Positions 9,265-20,822 of a DNA stretch of 64,000 nt are shown here, in pieces. Location: positions 1-64,000 of the forward strand of contig NZ_JAUSOE010000104.1 of the NCBI RefSeq assembly GCF_030656255.1. Reading direction: 5' to 3'. The notes under the pieces were generated by a model. The model was not told where the DNA came from and ran no database searches. It saw nothing but the letters and a program-made list of their open reading frames with translations. This DNA comes from Brevundimonas sp. Lineage in GTDB: Bacteria > Pseudomonadota > Alphaproteobacteria > Caulobacterales > Caulobacteraceae. The position numbers and the translations under genes are program-made. Positions within the stretch are counted from its first letter, which is position 1. Every line of letters begins with the position of its first letter.

Positions 9265-9344
9265 TCGTCCAGCCGCCCGGGCCGTAAGGCTCCAAGGGGG
9301 GAACGACGAAGGGCCGACCGGGCAACCGGTCGGCCCTTTTTCTT
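9216..9344. repeat. direct repeat copy 1: 3' end of receptor 1 plus its terminator
   Basis: CCTCGGCGCCCCGCGCACCTGGGGC...CGGCCCTTTTTCTT, near-identical to 12782-12911. Confidence 0.95.
9309..9344 (+). terminator. Rho-independent terminator after receptor 1
   Basis: AAGGGCCGACCGG-GCAA-CCGGTCGGCCCTT followed by T-rich tract. Confidence 0.9.
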
Positions 9345-9662
9345 TTTCTTAAGATTTTGGCGGATTGGCGCGGGAGGAGATAGTTTATCCTTTTACAGAA
9401 ATTGTTGGGCCATTCACTCTCTTGAGTGGGGTCGCGAGAGTGAAAAATTTCTCGATTTCGAAAGTTTCCAAAATATTACTGTTTTTTCGAAAATGTCGAA
9501 TATGTGGCTTCATTACGACATGTGAGCGATGATTACATTGCTGGAATGTAATGTGGTCTAGAAAATCATCGGTATGGGGATAACGTCCCCCATCCGCGTG
9601 CACTGGGGGCGCGGACAAACGTGTGGTCGTCGCCAGAGCGTGATCGACCGCCACTATGAAGG

Positions 9663-12600
9663 ATGGGGATTTTGAGAGTTCGTACCATTCGTGAGCGCCT
9701 GCTGACCGGAACCATGGCGGGAGGGGTCGCCCTTGCGGCTCTGGCCGTCATGCCGGTCGTTCTCGCGCCGACGACAGCGCTTGCTCAGTCTCAGACCGGC
9801 GGGCTGCGTATCGCAGTCACCGGCTCGGACAATCAACCGATCGCGGGGGCGACGGTTGTGGTGAGTTCGCCGAGCAGCCTCGTCAGCCGTACTGCGGTCA
9901 CGGACGCTGAGGGGCGTGTCCGCGTCACCGGGCTAGACCCTGCGACCAACTATACGGTATCGGTTGACGCGCCGAATTACAGCAACTTCAGCGCGAGCAA
10001 TGTTGCCATCGTCAGCGGCCGCGACCTGTCAGTCGGTTACAGCCTCGCTGATCGCAGCGGTGCAACGGACCTGGGCGATATCGTCGTCACTGGCACGTCT
10101 CTGGCCGCGATCGATACGACCTCCGCGACAGTCTCTACGATCCTGACGCTGGAGACGGTGGAATCCCTGCCCACAGGCCGCAGCTATCAGAGCTATCTGC
10201 AACTGGTTCCTGGCACCAAGCCCGGCAACAATCCGTCTTCACGTTCCGGCGTGAACTATTCGGACGTTGGCGGGGCCGTCGGCAGTTCGACCGACAACCT
10301 GTATTATCTCGACGGCGTGGATGTGACGGATCCTGTCTCGGGTACTTTCGGCGCCAACTTCAACTCGGAAATCATCCAGGAACAGCAGGTTCTGGTGGGC
10401 GCCATACCGGCGGAATACGCGGGTGGTTCAGGTCTGATCTCACGGGTCATTACCAAGTCGGGATCAAACGAGTGGCACGGCTCCGCGAACTACTACTTCC
10501 AGAACGATACCCTCGTGCAGGAGGATTACCACAACAACTCCGGCGGCTTCTCTACCTATGACGCCGCAGTAACTCTTGGCGGGCCGATCCTGAAAGATCG
10601 CCTGTGGTTCTTCGGTTCTTATCAGAAGAAAAATCGCGAAGACGAAGTGCTGGATCCGACCACCGGCGAAGTACGCCGTACAGTCGAGCAGGATTCCGAA
10701 TATTCGTTTGGAAAGTTGACGTGGCAAGTCAACGAGGAAAACCGCCTGTCCGCTAGCTTCTTCAATGACCCATATGAGACGACCGGTTCGTCGTCGGCCA
10801 CGGTGTTGAACAACCGCGACACGCGCCGTGTTCAGGGTGGTGACAACTACAAGATCGACTATACAGGCGTGTTCGACGATCTGACGGTCAACGCCTACTG
10901 GTTCCGCCACGAGGGCGAGATTTCGGACTACGCCGCCGACACCTCGATCACCGAAAACGTGATCTATGCTTCGGCAGCGGGCTCGACCTTGGCGCAACGC
11001 TCTCTCGGCGGCGCGGGCGGGGACACGATCCGGAACCGCGATCGGGACGAGTACGGCCTCAACGCCGAATACTTCCTAGAGACAGGCTTCGGCACGCACA
11101 CATTTAAGGCGGGCTACACCTTCACCGAAAACTCGACGATGATCGACAGCTCGGTGCCCAACCCGGATCGTTACACCTCACTGGCGGCGCAATATTCGGG
11201 CACGACCTTCGCGACGGCGGTCAGCAGCGCCCCGGCCTGGACTGCGCGTCCGATCGTGGCGGGCGACATGACCCGGCTGATCACGGGCATCACGGCCAAC
11301 GCCACGGCGCTCGCCGCCGTGGATACCAACCGCGACGGCGTGGTCACGTCAGCCGAAGTCAACGCGCTGACCTTCACGAACACCGCCGACAGTCCCTATG
11401 GCAATGTCGCGCTATATCGTGTGAACCGCGTGGCGACGGGCGCCTATGAGGTGAAGAGCGAAGGACAGAGCGTCTATTTGCAAGACACCTGGACCTTGGA
11501 CAAGCTGACCGTAAACGCCGGCGCTCGCGCCGAGAAGTGGACGCACTTCGACTCCAACGGCGAGGAGATCGCCAACTTCGATTGGGAGATCGCCCCGCGC
11601 TTGTCGGTGGTTTATGACCTCTTCGGCGATGGTCGCAGTAAGGTCTTCGGCTATGCTGGGCGCTATTACGACCCTGTCCGCAACAATATGACAGACTTTG
11701 CGGGCGGTTTGACTGGGCCGGTCGATGAAGAGCAGATCAACGTCGCTGGCGAATGGGTCACCTTCCGTACTCGCGGTGGTGCGTCCACTCCGGACGCACT
11801 GTTCTCTCCGAACACGAAGACGCCGTACACCGACGAGTTCCTGATCGGCTATTCGACCACCTTCAGGTCGGATATCGGCTTCTCGGCGACGGTCACGCGG
11901 CGTCAGACGCGCGACATCATGGAAGACTTTGATCTGGCGCTCTACTCGGATCCGAGTTGCACCGCTGAGGACTGCGGCGTGAATGGTTACGCCTACCCTG
12001 GTTCGTTCTTCTACCTGCCGTATTCGTACTTTGGCTACGACAGTGCGCCGAATTCGAACTACGTCATTGGCACCCTGCCGGGTGGCGAGCGGAACTACAC
12101 GGGTCTGGAACTGACACTGACGAAGTACAAGACAGACAATTGGTTTGGCCAGATATCGTACACGTACAACGACGCTGACGGGAACACGAACTCCGACTCG
12201 AACGCCGATTACCAGGGCGACCTCATCTTCCTGGATCCCCGCGCACCCAACGCCTCTGGGCCGCAGCCCGGAAACATCGAACACCAGTTCAAGGCTTATG
12301 CTGGTTATGAGTTCGACTGGGGCCTGGAACTCGCTGGCGTGTTCAACTGGAATTCGGGCTATCTTTATACGCCAGCCCAGCCCGTGGGCGGACGCTACTT
12401 TGCTCCGACGGCTGACCCTTATGAGTTCGGTGGTGTGACCGATACGTGGTATCTGCCAGGCTATATCGGATCCGAAACTGCGCCATCCTATTGGACAATG
12501 GATGTGAAGGCGACTTACACCGTCGACATGCCGTTCGGTAAAACCGAACTGTTCCTGGACGTGTTCAACCTGTTCAACAAGCAATCGGCGACCGGTGTCG

Positions 12601-12698
12601 AGTCGCGTCTCGCCGGTAGCGGTGTGTACGATTACCAGGAAGCCAATTCCTGGGTCTCGCCTCGTCGCGCCGTGCTTGGAGCCCGCTACTCCTTCTGA
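9663..12698 (+). CDS. Oar-like TonB-dependent receptor with N-terminal carboxypeptidase-regulatory-like domain (receptor 2)
   Basis: 1011 aa; GLRIAVTGSDNQPIAGATVVVSSP beta-sandwich domain, plug (LYYLDGVDVTDPVSGTFGANFNSEIIQEQQVLVGAIPAEYAGGSGLISRVITKSG), C-terminal RRAVLGARYSF. Confidence 0.92.
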   Translation: MGILRVRTIRERLLTGTMAGGVALAALAVMPVVLAPTTALAQSQTGGLRIAVTGSDNQPIAGATVVVSSPSSLVSRTAVTDAEGRVRVTGLDPATNYTVSVDAPNYSNFSASNVAIVSGRDLSVGYSLADRSGATDLGDIVVTGTSLAAIDTTSATVSTILTLETVESLPTGRSYQSYLQLVPGTKPGNNPSSRSGVNYSDVGGAVGSSTDNLYYLDGVDVTDPVSGTFGANFNSEIIQEQQVLVGAIPAEYAGGSGLISRVITKSGSNEWHGSANYYFQNDTLVQEDYHNNSGGFSTYDAAVTLGGPILKDRLWFFGSYQKKNREDEVLDPTTGEVRRTVEQDSEYSFGKLTWQVNEENRLSASFFNDPYETTGSSSATVLNNRDTRRVQGGDNYKIDYTGVFDDLTVNAYWFRHEGEISDYAADTSITENVIYASAAGSTLAQRSLGGAGGDTIRNRDRDEYGLNAEYFLETGFGTHTFKAGYTFTENSTMIDSSVPNPDRYTSLAAQYSGTTFATAVSSAPAWTARPIVAGDMTRLITGITANATALAAVDTNRDGVVTSAEVNALTFTNTADSPYGNVALYRVNRVATGAYEVKSEGQSVYLQDTWTLDKLTVNAGARAEKWTHFDSNGEEIANFDWEIAPRLSVVYDLFGDGRSKVFGYAGRYYDPVRNNMTDFAGGLTGPVDEEQINVAGEWVTFRTRGGASTPDALFSPNTKTPYTDEFLIGYSTTFRSDIGFSATVTRRQTRDIMEDFDLALYSDPSCTAEDCGVNGYAYPGSFFYLPYSYFGYDSAPNSNYVIGTLPGGERNYTGLELTLTKYKTDNWFGQISYTYNDADGNTNSDSNADYQGDLIFLDPRAPNASGPQPGNIEHQFKAYAGYEFDWGLELAGVFNWNSGYLYTPAQPVGGRYFAPTADPYEFGGVTDTWYLPGYIGSETAPSYWTMDVKATYTVDMPFGKTELFLDVFNLFNKQSATGVESRLAGSGVYDYQEANSWVSPRRAVLGARYSF

Positions 12699-12729
12699 GT
12701 GGGCCTGATCTTCGAGCGAGCAAGGGGGA

Positions 12730-12762
12730 ATGCCGGCGCGAAAGCGCCGGCATTCTGCTTTT
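12730..12762 (+). terminator. Rho-independent terminator after receptor 2
   Basis: ATGCCGGCGC-GAAA-GCGCCGGCAT then TCTGCTTTT. Confidence 0.85.
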
Positions 12763-12781
12763 AGCCTCTGAGTATTAACGG

Positions 12782-12911
12782 CCTCGGCGCCCCGCGCACC
12801 TGTGGCGTGACGCTGAAGGTCAAATACTGATCGTCCAGCCGCCCAGGCCGTAAGGCTCAAAGGGGGGGAACGACGAAGGGCCGACCGGGAAACCGGTCGG
12901 CCCTTTTTCTT
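12782..12911 (+). pseudogene. direct repeat copy 2: orphan C-terminal fragment of a TonB receptor plus terminator
   Basis: CCTCGGCGCCCCGCGCACCTGTGGCGTGACGCTGAAGGTCAAATACTGA (VTLKVKY stop) and downstream terminator duplicated from 9216-9344 with a few mismatches. Confidence 0.93.
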
Positions 12912-12978
12912 GGGTGATGCGGGAGGGCGGGAACGTCTGGTCTCAGTCGGCTTTCGACCCTTTGAGGAAGTTGCAACG

Positions 12979-13212
12979 TCAGAACATCGCCTGCAGAATC
13001 GCCTGCAGAATTGTGACGAAGATCGTCACCACAGCCGCCACGAGCAAACTCCCCCCAAGTACTGCCGTGAGCCAAATTGCAATGACCAGAGTGATGGCTG
13101 GCGCCCGCAACCAGGAAGGCAGCCCTTTGATGGCAGAGAAACGCCGATCAACCGCAGGCTGGGTGAGGTGGCCGGCGATCTCGAGAGATGCCATCAGGAC
13201 GAACTGAAACAT
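12979..13212 (-). CDS. small hypothetical membrane protein
   Basis: MFQFVLMASLEIAGHL...AITLVIAIWLTAVLGGSLLVAAVVTIFVTILQ; RBS-like GAGGAGAAATC upstream. Confidence 0.6.
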   Translation of the reverse strand: MFQFVLMASLEIAGHLTQPAVDRRFSAIKGLPSWLRAPAITLVIAIWLTAVLGGSLLVAAVVTIFVTILQAILQAMF

Positions 13213-13519
13213 GATTTCTCCTCGTCGGCATCGCGCGTAAAAACGGTCACCAGACCTAATGCCGAGCATGTAACTGTAAGTCCACTAACCACCCCTAGCT
13301 GACATCGACCGCGACCGCTTTCCGGCCTGGAGGCCAACGTCCGCTTTCGGCCTCGAAGACCAGGACCGAAATCGACCCAAAGGCGACGCCTGCGAAGTCC
13401 GCTTGCGGCTTGTGCCTCGCAACTCGGCTATCGGCACTAAGCCGATGACCGCATTCCACCCCCGGGCCTACACACCGTCTTTCATGCTCGCGCCAACCAG
13501 TCGCCGCAGGCCCTGGCAT

Positions 13520-14110
13520 CTACTGCGGCGTGGCGGGCTGATCAGCGGAAGTTTCAGCCGCGTGACGGGCCTCCTCGGCGGCGCGGGTCGAGACGTTCAG
13601 AACCTTCCTAATGCTGTCGGGAATGAGCGCGTGGTCGAAGGGTTCGCGGGTCGGCCGCTCTCCCCGGCGCACCAGGGTCTGGGTGCCGTATATCTGGGGC
13701 TGCCCGATTTTCTGAAGGTATCGGTCCAGGGTTGCCGCCGCGAGCCAAGGCGACTCGGTCGAACCTTCACCCAAGGCGGCCACGGCGAGGGTGTGGGCCA
13801 TGAGGTAGTCCTGTGCCGTATCACCGTGCTGATAGACTAAGGCGGCGGCATAGAAGTCCGCTGCGGTGCGCAGGGCTCCGGCGTCCAGCAGGGCCTTGAC
13901 CTGCGCCCGACGGACGGCGTCCTCAGCGTGCAGGCGCACCGCGTTTTCTCGACCACCAGCCAGAATGGCCGCAAAGTCCTGACGGACGGCCTGATCGGCG
14001 GCCAGGATCGCAGCCATCTCCGTGTTGTCCGACATGGAGACCGAGTCCTGGGACGCCGCCGGCATAGCGATAGCAAGAGCCATGGCGGTCGCAATCAGCA
14101 GCGGCTTCAT
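13520..14110 (-). CDS. secreted hypothetical protein with signal peptide
   Basis: MKPLLIATAMALAIAMPAASQ signal peptide; soluble remainder (AADFYAAALVYQHGDTAQDYLMAHTLAVAAL). Confidence 0.65.
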   Translation of the reverse strand: MKPLLIATAMALAIAMPAASQDSVSMSDNTEMAAILAADQAVRQDFAAILAGGRENAVRLHAEDAVRRAQVKALLDAGALRTAADFYAAALVYQHGDTAQDYLMAHTLAVAALGEGSTESPWLAAATLDRYLQKIGQPQIYGTQTLVRRGERPTREPFDHALIPDSIRKVLNVSTRAAEEARHAAETSADQPATPQ

Positions 14111-14260
14111 TTCCATCCTCACACATCCATCCACGCCGCGACGATGACGAGGACGCGAGACGCGATCAAATGAACTAAAGTTCAGCCGTGAGCACTCGGG
14201 CAAATGTCCGCTTCCCACCCTTTGCGGACCCAACGACGGTCCGCAAAGGGCTGATCGACC

Positions 14261-17200
14261 TCACTCCACCAACGGCCCTTGCCTCGGCTTGGCCAGCTCC
14301 CGCTGCCCCGCCGTCGACCGGCGCAGGATACGCCGCGCCCACTGGGCCACGTCGTCGACGATGGTGAAGATGGCCGGGATGTAGAGCAGGGACAGGAAGG
14401 TCGAGGAGATCAGTCCCCCCAGCACCGCGATGGCCATGGGCGAGCGGAACTGGACGTCGGCCCCGATGCCCATGGCGATGGGCACCATGCCGGCGCCCAT
14501 GGCGAAGGTGGTCATCAGGATGGGGCGGGCGCGCTTGTGCGCCGCGTCCATGATGGCCTCGTAACGCGGCATCCCGTCCTTCTCGGCCATGATGACATAG
14601 TCGACCAGCAGGATGGAGTTCTTGGCCGCGATCCCCATCAGCATCAGCACCCCGATCAGGGCCGACATGGAGAAGTTGGCGCCGCCGATGGCCAGGGCGA
14701 TGAAGGCGCCCCCGATGGCCAGGGGCAGGGCCGCCATGATGGTGATCGGATAGGCGAAGCTTTTGAACAGCAGGGTCAGAACCGCATACATCAGCAGGAT
14801 GCCGGAGGCGAAGGCGACGCCGAAGCCGGTCAGCATTTCCTGGATGAACTCCGTGTCGCCGGCCGGCACCTGGCGCACGCCGGCAGGCAGGGCCTTGACG
14901 GAGGGCAGTTGGTTGACCGCGATGCCCGCCGCGCCGGTGGTGATCCCGTCCAGTTCGGCGCTGATCGAGGCGATGCGCGACCGGTCCTGGCGGGACACGG
15001 TGGCCGGACCGGCGCCGAACTCGATGTCGGCGACGGCGCTCAACGGCACCGAGGCGCCGTTGTTGCCGGGAACGCGCAGGGTCTTCAGCACGCTCAGGTC
15101 CTGGCGCGCCTCTTCCGTCAGCTGAAGCCGGATCGGGATCTGGCGGTCGCCCAGATTGTATTTGGGCAGGTTTTGATCGACGTCGCCGATGGTGGAGACC
15201 CGGACCGCCTGGGAGATGGTGCTGGCCGAAACCCCGGCCAGGGCGGCTTCGTCCGGACGGGGCGTGACCAGGATTTCCGGACGCGCGATGGCGGCCGAGT
15301 TGACGACGTTGGCCAGACCCGGAACGCCGCGCATCTCTTCTTCCACCTTGCGCGCTGCTGCTGTCAGGGCGACGGGATCGTCGCTCAGGATCGAGAAGGT
15401 GTAGCTGGTGCCGTCGCCCGGACCGCCGCCCGACTGGGCGATGCCGGCGCGAATGCGCGCGCCGGGAATCTGCTTCATTTCGTCGACCATGACCCGCGCA
15501 AAGGCCTGCTGGCTCAGCTCGCGGTCGCCCTTGGGCACCATGTCGGCATAGATGTAGGCTTGGGTCACGTCCTGGCCGCCGATGGCGGCATAGACGGAGG
15601 TGACTTCGGGGCGGGCCTCCAGCTGGCCGGTGATCCGCTGCACCACGGCGTCGGTCTGGCCCAGGGTCGAACCCGGCGGCAGTTCGACCTGGAAGGACGC
15701 GCGCGCCGTGTCGCCCGGCGACATGAACTCGAACGACATCTTGGCCACGACGGAGGTCGCGATCGATCCGACCAGGAACAGGATGCCGATGATGAAGACC
15801 TTCCACCGATTGCTCAGCGACCAGCGCAGGGCCTTCAGATAGCCGCTCATCCAGAACGGATCGCGATCCTCGTGGTGGGTGTGTTTCAGGATGAAGGCCG
15901 CCATCAGCGGCGTCAGGGTCCGCGCCACCAGCAGCGAGAAGGCCACGGAGACGCAGGCCGCCAGGGCGAAGGCTTTGAAGAACTGGCCGATGATGCCCGG
16001 CATGAAGCCGACCGGAGCGAAGACGGCGATGATGGTGGCGGTGGTCGCCACGACCGCCAGGCCGATCTCGTCGGCCGCCTCCAGCGAGGCGTCATAGGGC
16101 GGTTTGCCGTCGCGCATGTGGCGGACGATGTTCTCGATCTCCACGATGGCGTCGTCGACCAGGATGCCGATGGTCAATGACAGGGCCAGCAGGGTCACGA
16201 CGTTCAGCGACTGGTCCAGCGGACCCAGGATGGCGAAGGTCGGGATCAGCGACATCGGCATCGCCGTCGCCGCGATCAGGGTGGCGCGCCAGTCGCGCAG
16301 GAAGATGAAGACGATGATGACCGCCAGGACGGCGCCCAGCAGCAGGGCCTCCAGCGAGGCCAGATAGGATTCCTCGATCTCCTCGACGCTGGCGTTGACC
16401 TGGCTGATCGTCAGCTCGGGATGGGCCTCGTCGATCTTTTTGACCTCTTCGCGGACCTTCTCGGCGACCTTGACCTCGGACGCCGTGCGCGAGCGCAGGA
16501 AGTTGAAGGTCACGGCCTCTTGCCCGTTGTAGCGGGCCAGGGTGCGCGGCTCGCTCCACTTGTCCTCGACCGTGCCCAGATTATCCAGACGCACGGTCTT
16601 GCCGTCGCCCAGCGGCACCAGGGTCTCGCGCAGCTGCGCGAGCGAGGTGGCGGCGCCCAGGGTGCGGACGGCGCGCTCGGCCCCGGCGATGGTGACGCGA
16701 CCGCCGGGCAGGTTGTTGTTGACGTTGTTCAGGGCCTGGCTGACTTCGGCTGCGGTGACGCCGTAGGCGGCGAGCCGCTGCGGATCCAGCTCGACCCGCA
16801 TCTCGCGATCCACCCCGCCCGAGCGGTTGACCTCGCCCACGCCGCCGAGGGCCAGCAGGGCGCGGCTCATCTCGTTGTCGATGAACCAGCTGATCTGTTC
16901 CGGCGTCATGGTCGGTGAACGGACCACATAGGTGATCAGGGCGTCGCCGGTGATGTCGACGCGCTGGACCGTCGGCTCCTGCATGTCCTGAGGCAGGCTG
17001 GCGCGCACGCCGCTCATGGCGTTGCGAACGTCGTTGGTCGCGCGCTCGGTGTCCGTGCCCAGCTCGAATTCGATACTGGTCGAGGAGACGCCGTCGGTGA
17101 CGCTGGAATAGATGTGTCGCACGCCGGACAGGCCGGCGATGGAATCCTCGATCAGCCGCGTGACCTGAACTTCCATTTCCGCCGGGGCCGCGCCGGGCCG

Positions 17201-17353
17201 GGAGGCCGTGACCGAGACCAGCGGGAAGTCAATGTCGGGGTTCTCATTGATCCGCATCCCCGTGAAGCCGACCACGCCGCCGAGCGTCAGCAGCAGGAAC
17301 AGCAGGATGATCGGAATCGGGTTCTTGATCGCCCAGGACGACATCTGGTTCAT
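14261..17353 (-). CDS. RND efflux transporter, AcrB/HAE1-like permease
   Basis: 1030 aa; NPIPIILLFLLLTLGGVVGFTGMRINENPDIDFPLV..., RND TM pattern. Confidence 0.95.
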   Translation of the reverse strand: MNQMSSWAIKNPIPIILLFLLLTLGGVVGFTGMRINENPDIDFPLVSVTASRPGAAPAEMEVQVTRLIEDSIAGLSGVRHIYSSVTDGVSSTSIEFELGTDTERATNDVRNAMSGVRASLPQDMQEPTVQRVDITGDALITYVVRSPTMTPEQISWFIDNEMSRALLALGGVGEVNRSGGVDREMRVELDPQRLAAYGVTAAEVSQALNNVNNNLPGGRVTIAGAERAVRTLGAATSLAQLRETLVPLGDGKTVRLDNLGTVEDKWSEPRTLARYNGQEAVTFNFLRSRTASEVKVAEKVREEVKKIDEAHPELTISQVNASVEEIEESYLASLEALLLGAVLAVIIVFIFLRDWRATLIAATAMPMSLIPTFAILGPLDQSLNVVTLLALSLTIGILVDDAIVEIENIVRHMRDGKPPYDASLEAADEIGLAVVATTATIIAVFAPVGFMPGIIGQFFKAFALAACVSVAFSLLVARTLTPLMAAFILKHTHHEDRDPFWMSGYLKALRWSLSNRWKVFIIGILFLVGSIATSVVAKMSFEFMSPGDTARASFQVELPPGSTLGQTDAVVQRITGQLEARPEVTSVYAAIGGQDVTQAYIYADMVPKGDRELSQQAFARVMVDEMKQIPGARIRAGIAQSGGGPGDGTSYTFSILSDDPVALTAAARKVEEEMRGVPGLANVVNSAAIARPEILVTPRPDEAALAGVSASTISQAVRVSTIGDVDQNLPKYNLGDRQIPIRLQLTEEARQDLSVLKTLRVPGNNGASVPLSAVADIEFGAGPATVSRQDRSRIASISAELDGITTGAAGIAVNQLPSVKALPAGVRQVPAGDTEFIQEMLTGFGVAFASGILLMYAVLTLLFKSFAYPITIMAALPLAIGGAFIALAIGGANFSMSALIGVLMLMGIAAKNSILLVDYVIMAEKDGMPRYEAIMDAAHKRARPILMTTFAMGAGMVPIAMGIGADVQFRSPMAIAVLGGLISSTFLSLLYIPAIFTIVDDVAQWARRILRRSTAGQRELAKPRQGPLVE

Positions 17354-17362
17354 CGGTCGGTC

Positions 17363-18502
17363 CTACTTGGCCGCGGGCTGGGCGGCGGGGCGGGCCCCGC
17401 CGGGGGCCTGGGCGACGTTGACGCGGTCGCCCTCGTTCAGGAAGCCGGCACCGTCTACGATGACGCGGCCGCCCAGGTTGACGCCGGTGACAGCCGTCTG
17501 GGTGTCGGTCCGCGACAGGATGACGATCGGCTGGAAGTGGACCCGGCCGTCGGCGGCCAGGCTGAAGACCCCCGGCTTGTTGTCCCGGTACAGGACCGCG
17601 CCCGTCGGTACGGTGTTGGCGGGCTGGTCGCCGACGTCGATGTCGGCGCGGGCGAACATGCCCGGCCGCAGCTGGGCGCCGGGCGACAGCGAGATGCGGG
17701 CCAGGCCCAGTCGGGTGTTGGCGTTGACCTCGGGTGTGACGATCCGGACCGTGCCGCTGGTCGTTCCCGCCTCGCTGGATGTCACGGTCGCCGACTGGCC
17801 GGCCCGGACCTGGGCCAGTTCGGTCTCGGGCACCTGGGCGTCCAGCTCCAGACGGCCGTCGCGGACCATGCGGAACAGTTCGGTTCCGGCGGCGATGATC
17901 TGGCCCTTGGTCACGCTGCGGCTGATCACCAGGCCGGCGACGGGCGCGCGGATGGTGGCCTGGGACAGCTGGGTCTGGGTCTGGGCCAGGGTCGCCCGGG
18001 CGGCGGCCAGATTGGCGTTCGACGCGCGCTGGTTGGCCAGAGCGGTGTCCAGCGAGGCCTGACTGAGGAAGCCGCGTTCCTTCAGCTGCTGCGCCCGGTC
18101 CAGGGCGGCGTCGTCGCGCGCCACATTGGCTTCGGCCAGTTGGACCTGGGCCTGCTGCTGGCGCAGCTGGGCGCGCAACAGGACGTCGTTCATCTGCACC
18201 AGGGCCTGGCCCTGACGCACGTAGGAGCCTTCATCGACATAGACGGCGACGGCGGTCAGGCCGCCCGTCTCGGCCGCGACCGGCACTTCCTCCCAGGCGG
18301 AGACGGTGCCCGAGGCGGTGACGGTGCGGCGGAGACTGGTCTGAGACACGGTGGCGGCGGTCACGGTCTGGCGCGAGCCGCCGGCGGCCTTTTCCTCGGT
18401 CGTCTCGTCGCCGTGCCCGCCGCAACCGGCCAGCAGGACGGCCGACAGGGCGACGGCGCTGAGGCCCAGGGAGAGGCGGGCGGTTCGGGTCGTCTTGGAC
18501 AC
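17363..18502 (-). CDS. RND efflux periplasmic adaptor (membrane fusion protein)
   Basis: Lipobox VLLAGCGG; VAAETGGLTAVAVYVDEGSYVRQGQALVQM and IRAPVAGLVISRSVTKGQII lipoyl/hairpin motifs; adjacent to the RND permease. Confidence 0.93.
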   Translation of the reverse strand: MSKTTRTARLSLGLSAVALSAVLLAGCGGHGDETTEEKAAGGSRQTVTAATVSQTSLRRTVTASGTVSAWEEVPVAAETGGLTAVAVYVDEGSYVRQGQALVQMNDVLLRAQLRQQQAQVQLAEANVARDDAALDRAQQLKERGFLSQASLDTALANQRASNANLAAARATLAQTQTQLSQATIRAPVAGLVISRSVTKGQIIAAGTELFRMVRDGRLELDAQVPETELAQVRAGQSATVTSSEAGTTSGTVRIVTPEVNANTRLGLARISLSPGAQLRPGMFARADIDVGDQPANTVPTGAVLYRDNKPGVFSLAADGRVHFQPIVILSRTDTQTAVTGVNLGGRVIVDGAGFLNEGDRVNVAQAPGGARPAAQPAAK

Positions 18503-18697
18503 GGGGGGTCTTCCTCGGTTGCAGGCGAAGCGGACCGCCGGCTCGCGCCGGTGATCTGGAGCCTTCCCATACCGTGTCTGCGAGCCGTCCTCAAACGGCG
18601 ATACACTTTGTTGCTAAGGCTTAATGTGACGCTGTGACATCGCCCGGATACGCCACGCGACTGGCCCCCGACACGCGCGCGTGATAGGGCCGCGCGG

Positions 18698-20506
<1,809 letters not shown>

Positions 20507-20515
20507 CTCCAGCGC

Positions 20516-20735
20516 CCCGCCCTCTCCCTCCCCCTGCGGGGGAGGGGCGTTGCGAAGCAACGGGGTGGGGGCGGCCAGGCAAGGCCGCACAGATCTGATT
20601 TAGGCAGGTCGGTGAAGCGTCGCCCTGCCGTTGTGATTTAGGCAGGTCGGTGAAGCGTCGCCCTGCCGTTCCCACCCGGTCTCGCCTCCGGCTCGCCCCC
20701 CCTCCCCGGAACGGGGAGGGAGAGGAATTAGGAGC
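20516..20735. repeat. intergenic inverted repeat (CCCTCTCCCTCCCC... / ...GGGGAGGGAGAGG) containing a 38-bp tandem duplication
   Basis: Outer GC-rich arms; inside, TGATTTAGGCAGGTCGGTGAAGCGTCGCCCTGCCGTT at 20596 and again at 20634. Confidence 0.8.
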
Positions 20736-20822
20736 GCTGGCGGGTTCGAACTGACATATCGACTTGTGTGATTTCAGGCTCTTAACCCCGAATATCACCG
20801 ACTTTCCAGCCAGGGTTTCTCC

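Noticed and set aside
13270-13519. 74-aa minus-strand ORF between two small genes
   Set aside because: No start context or domain; resembles non-coding intergenic sequence.
14261-18502. Possible complete tripartite efflux operon
   Set aside because: Only adaptor and RND permease are present; no outer-membrane factor or local regulator was found, so not reported as unusual since TolC is commonly encoded elsewhere.
20596-20670. Possible minimal CRISPR array (two 38-bp repeats)
   Set aside because: The two units are directly contiguous with no spacer and there are no cas genes; it is a tandem duplication within an intergenic repeat.
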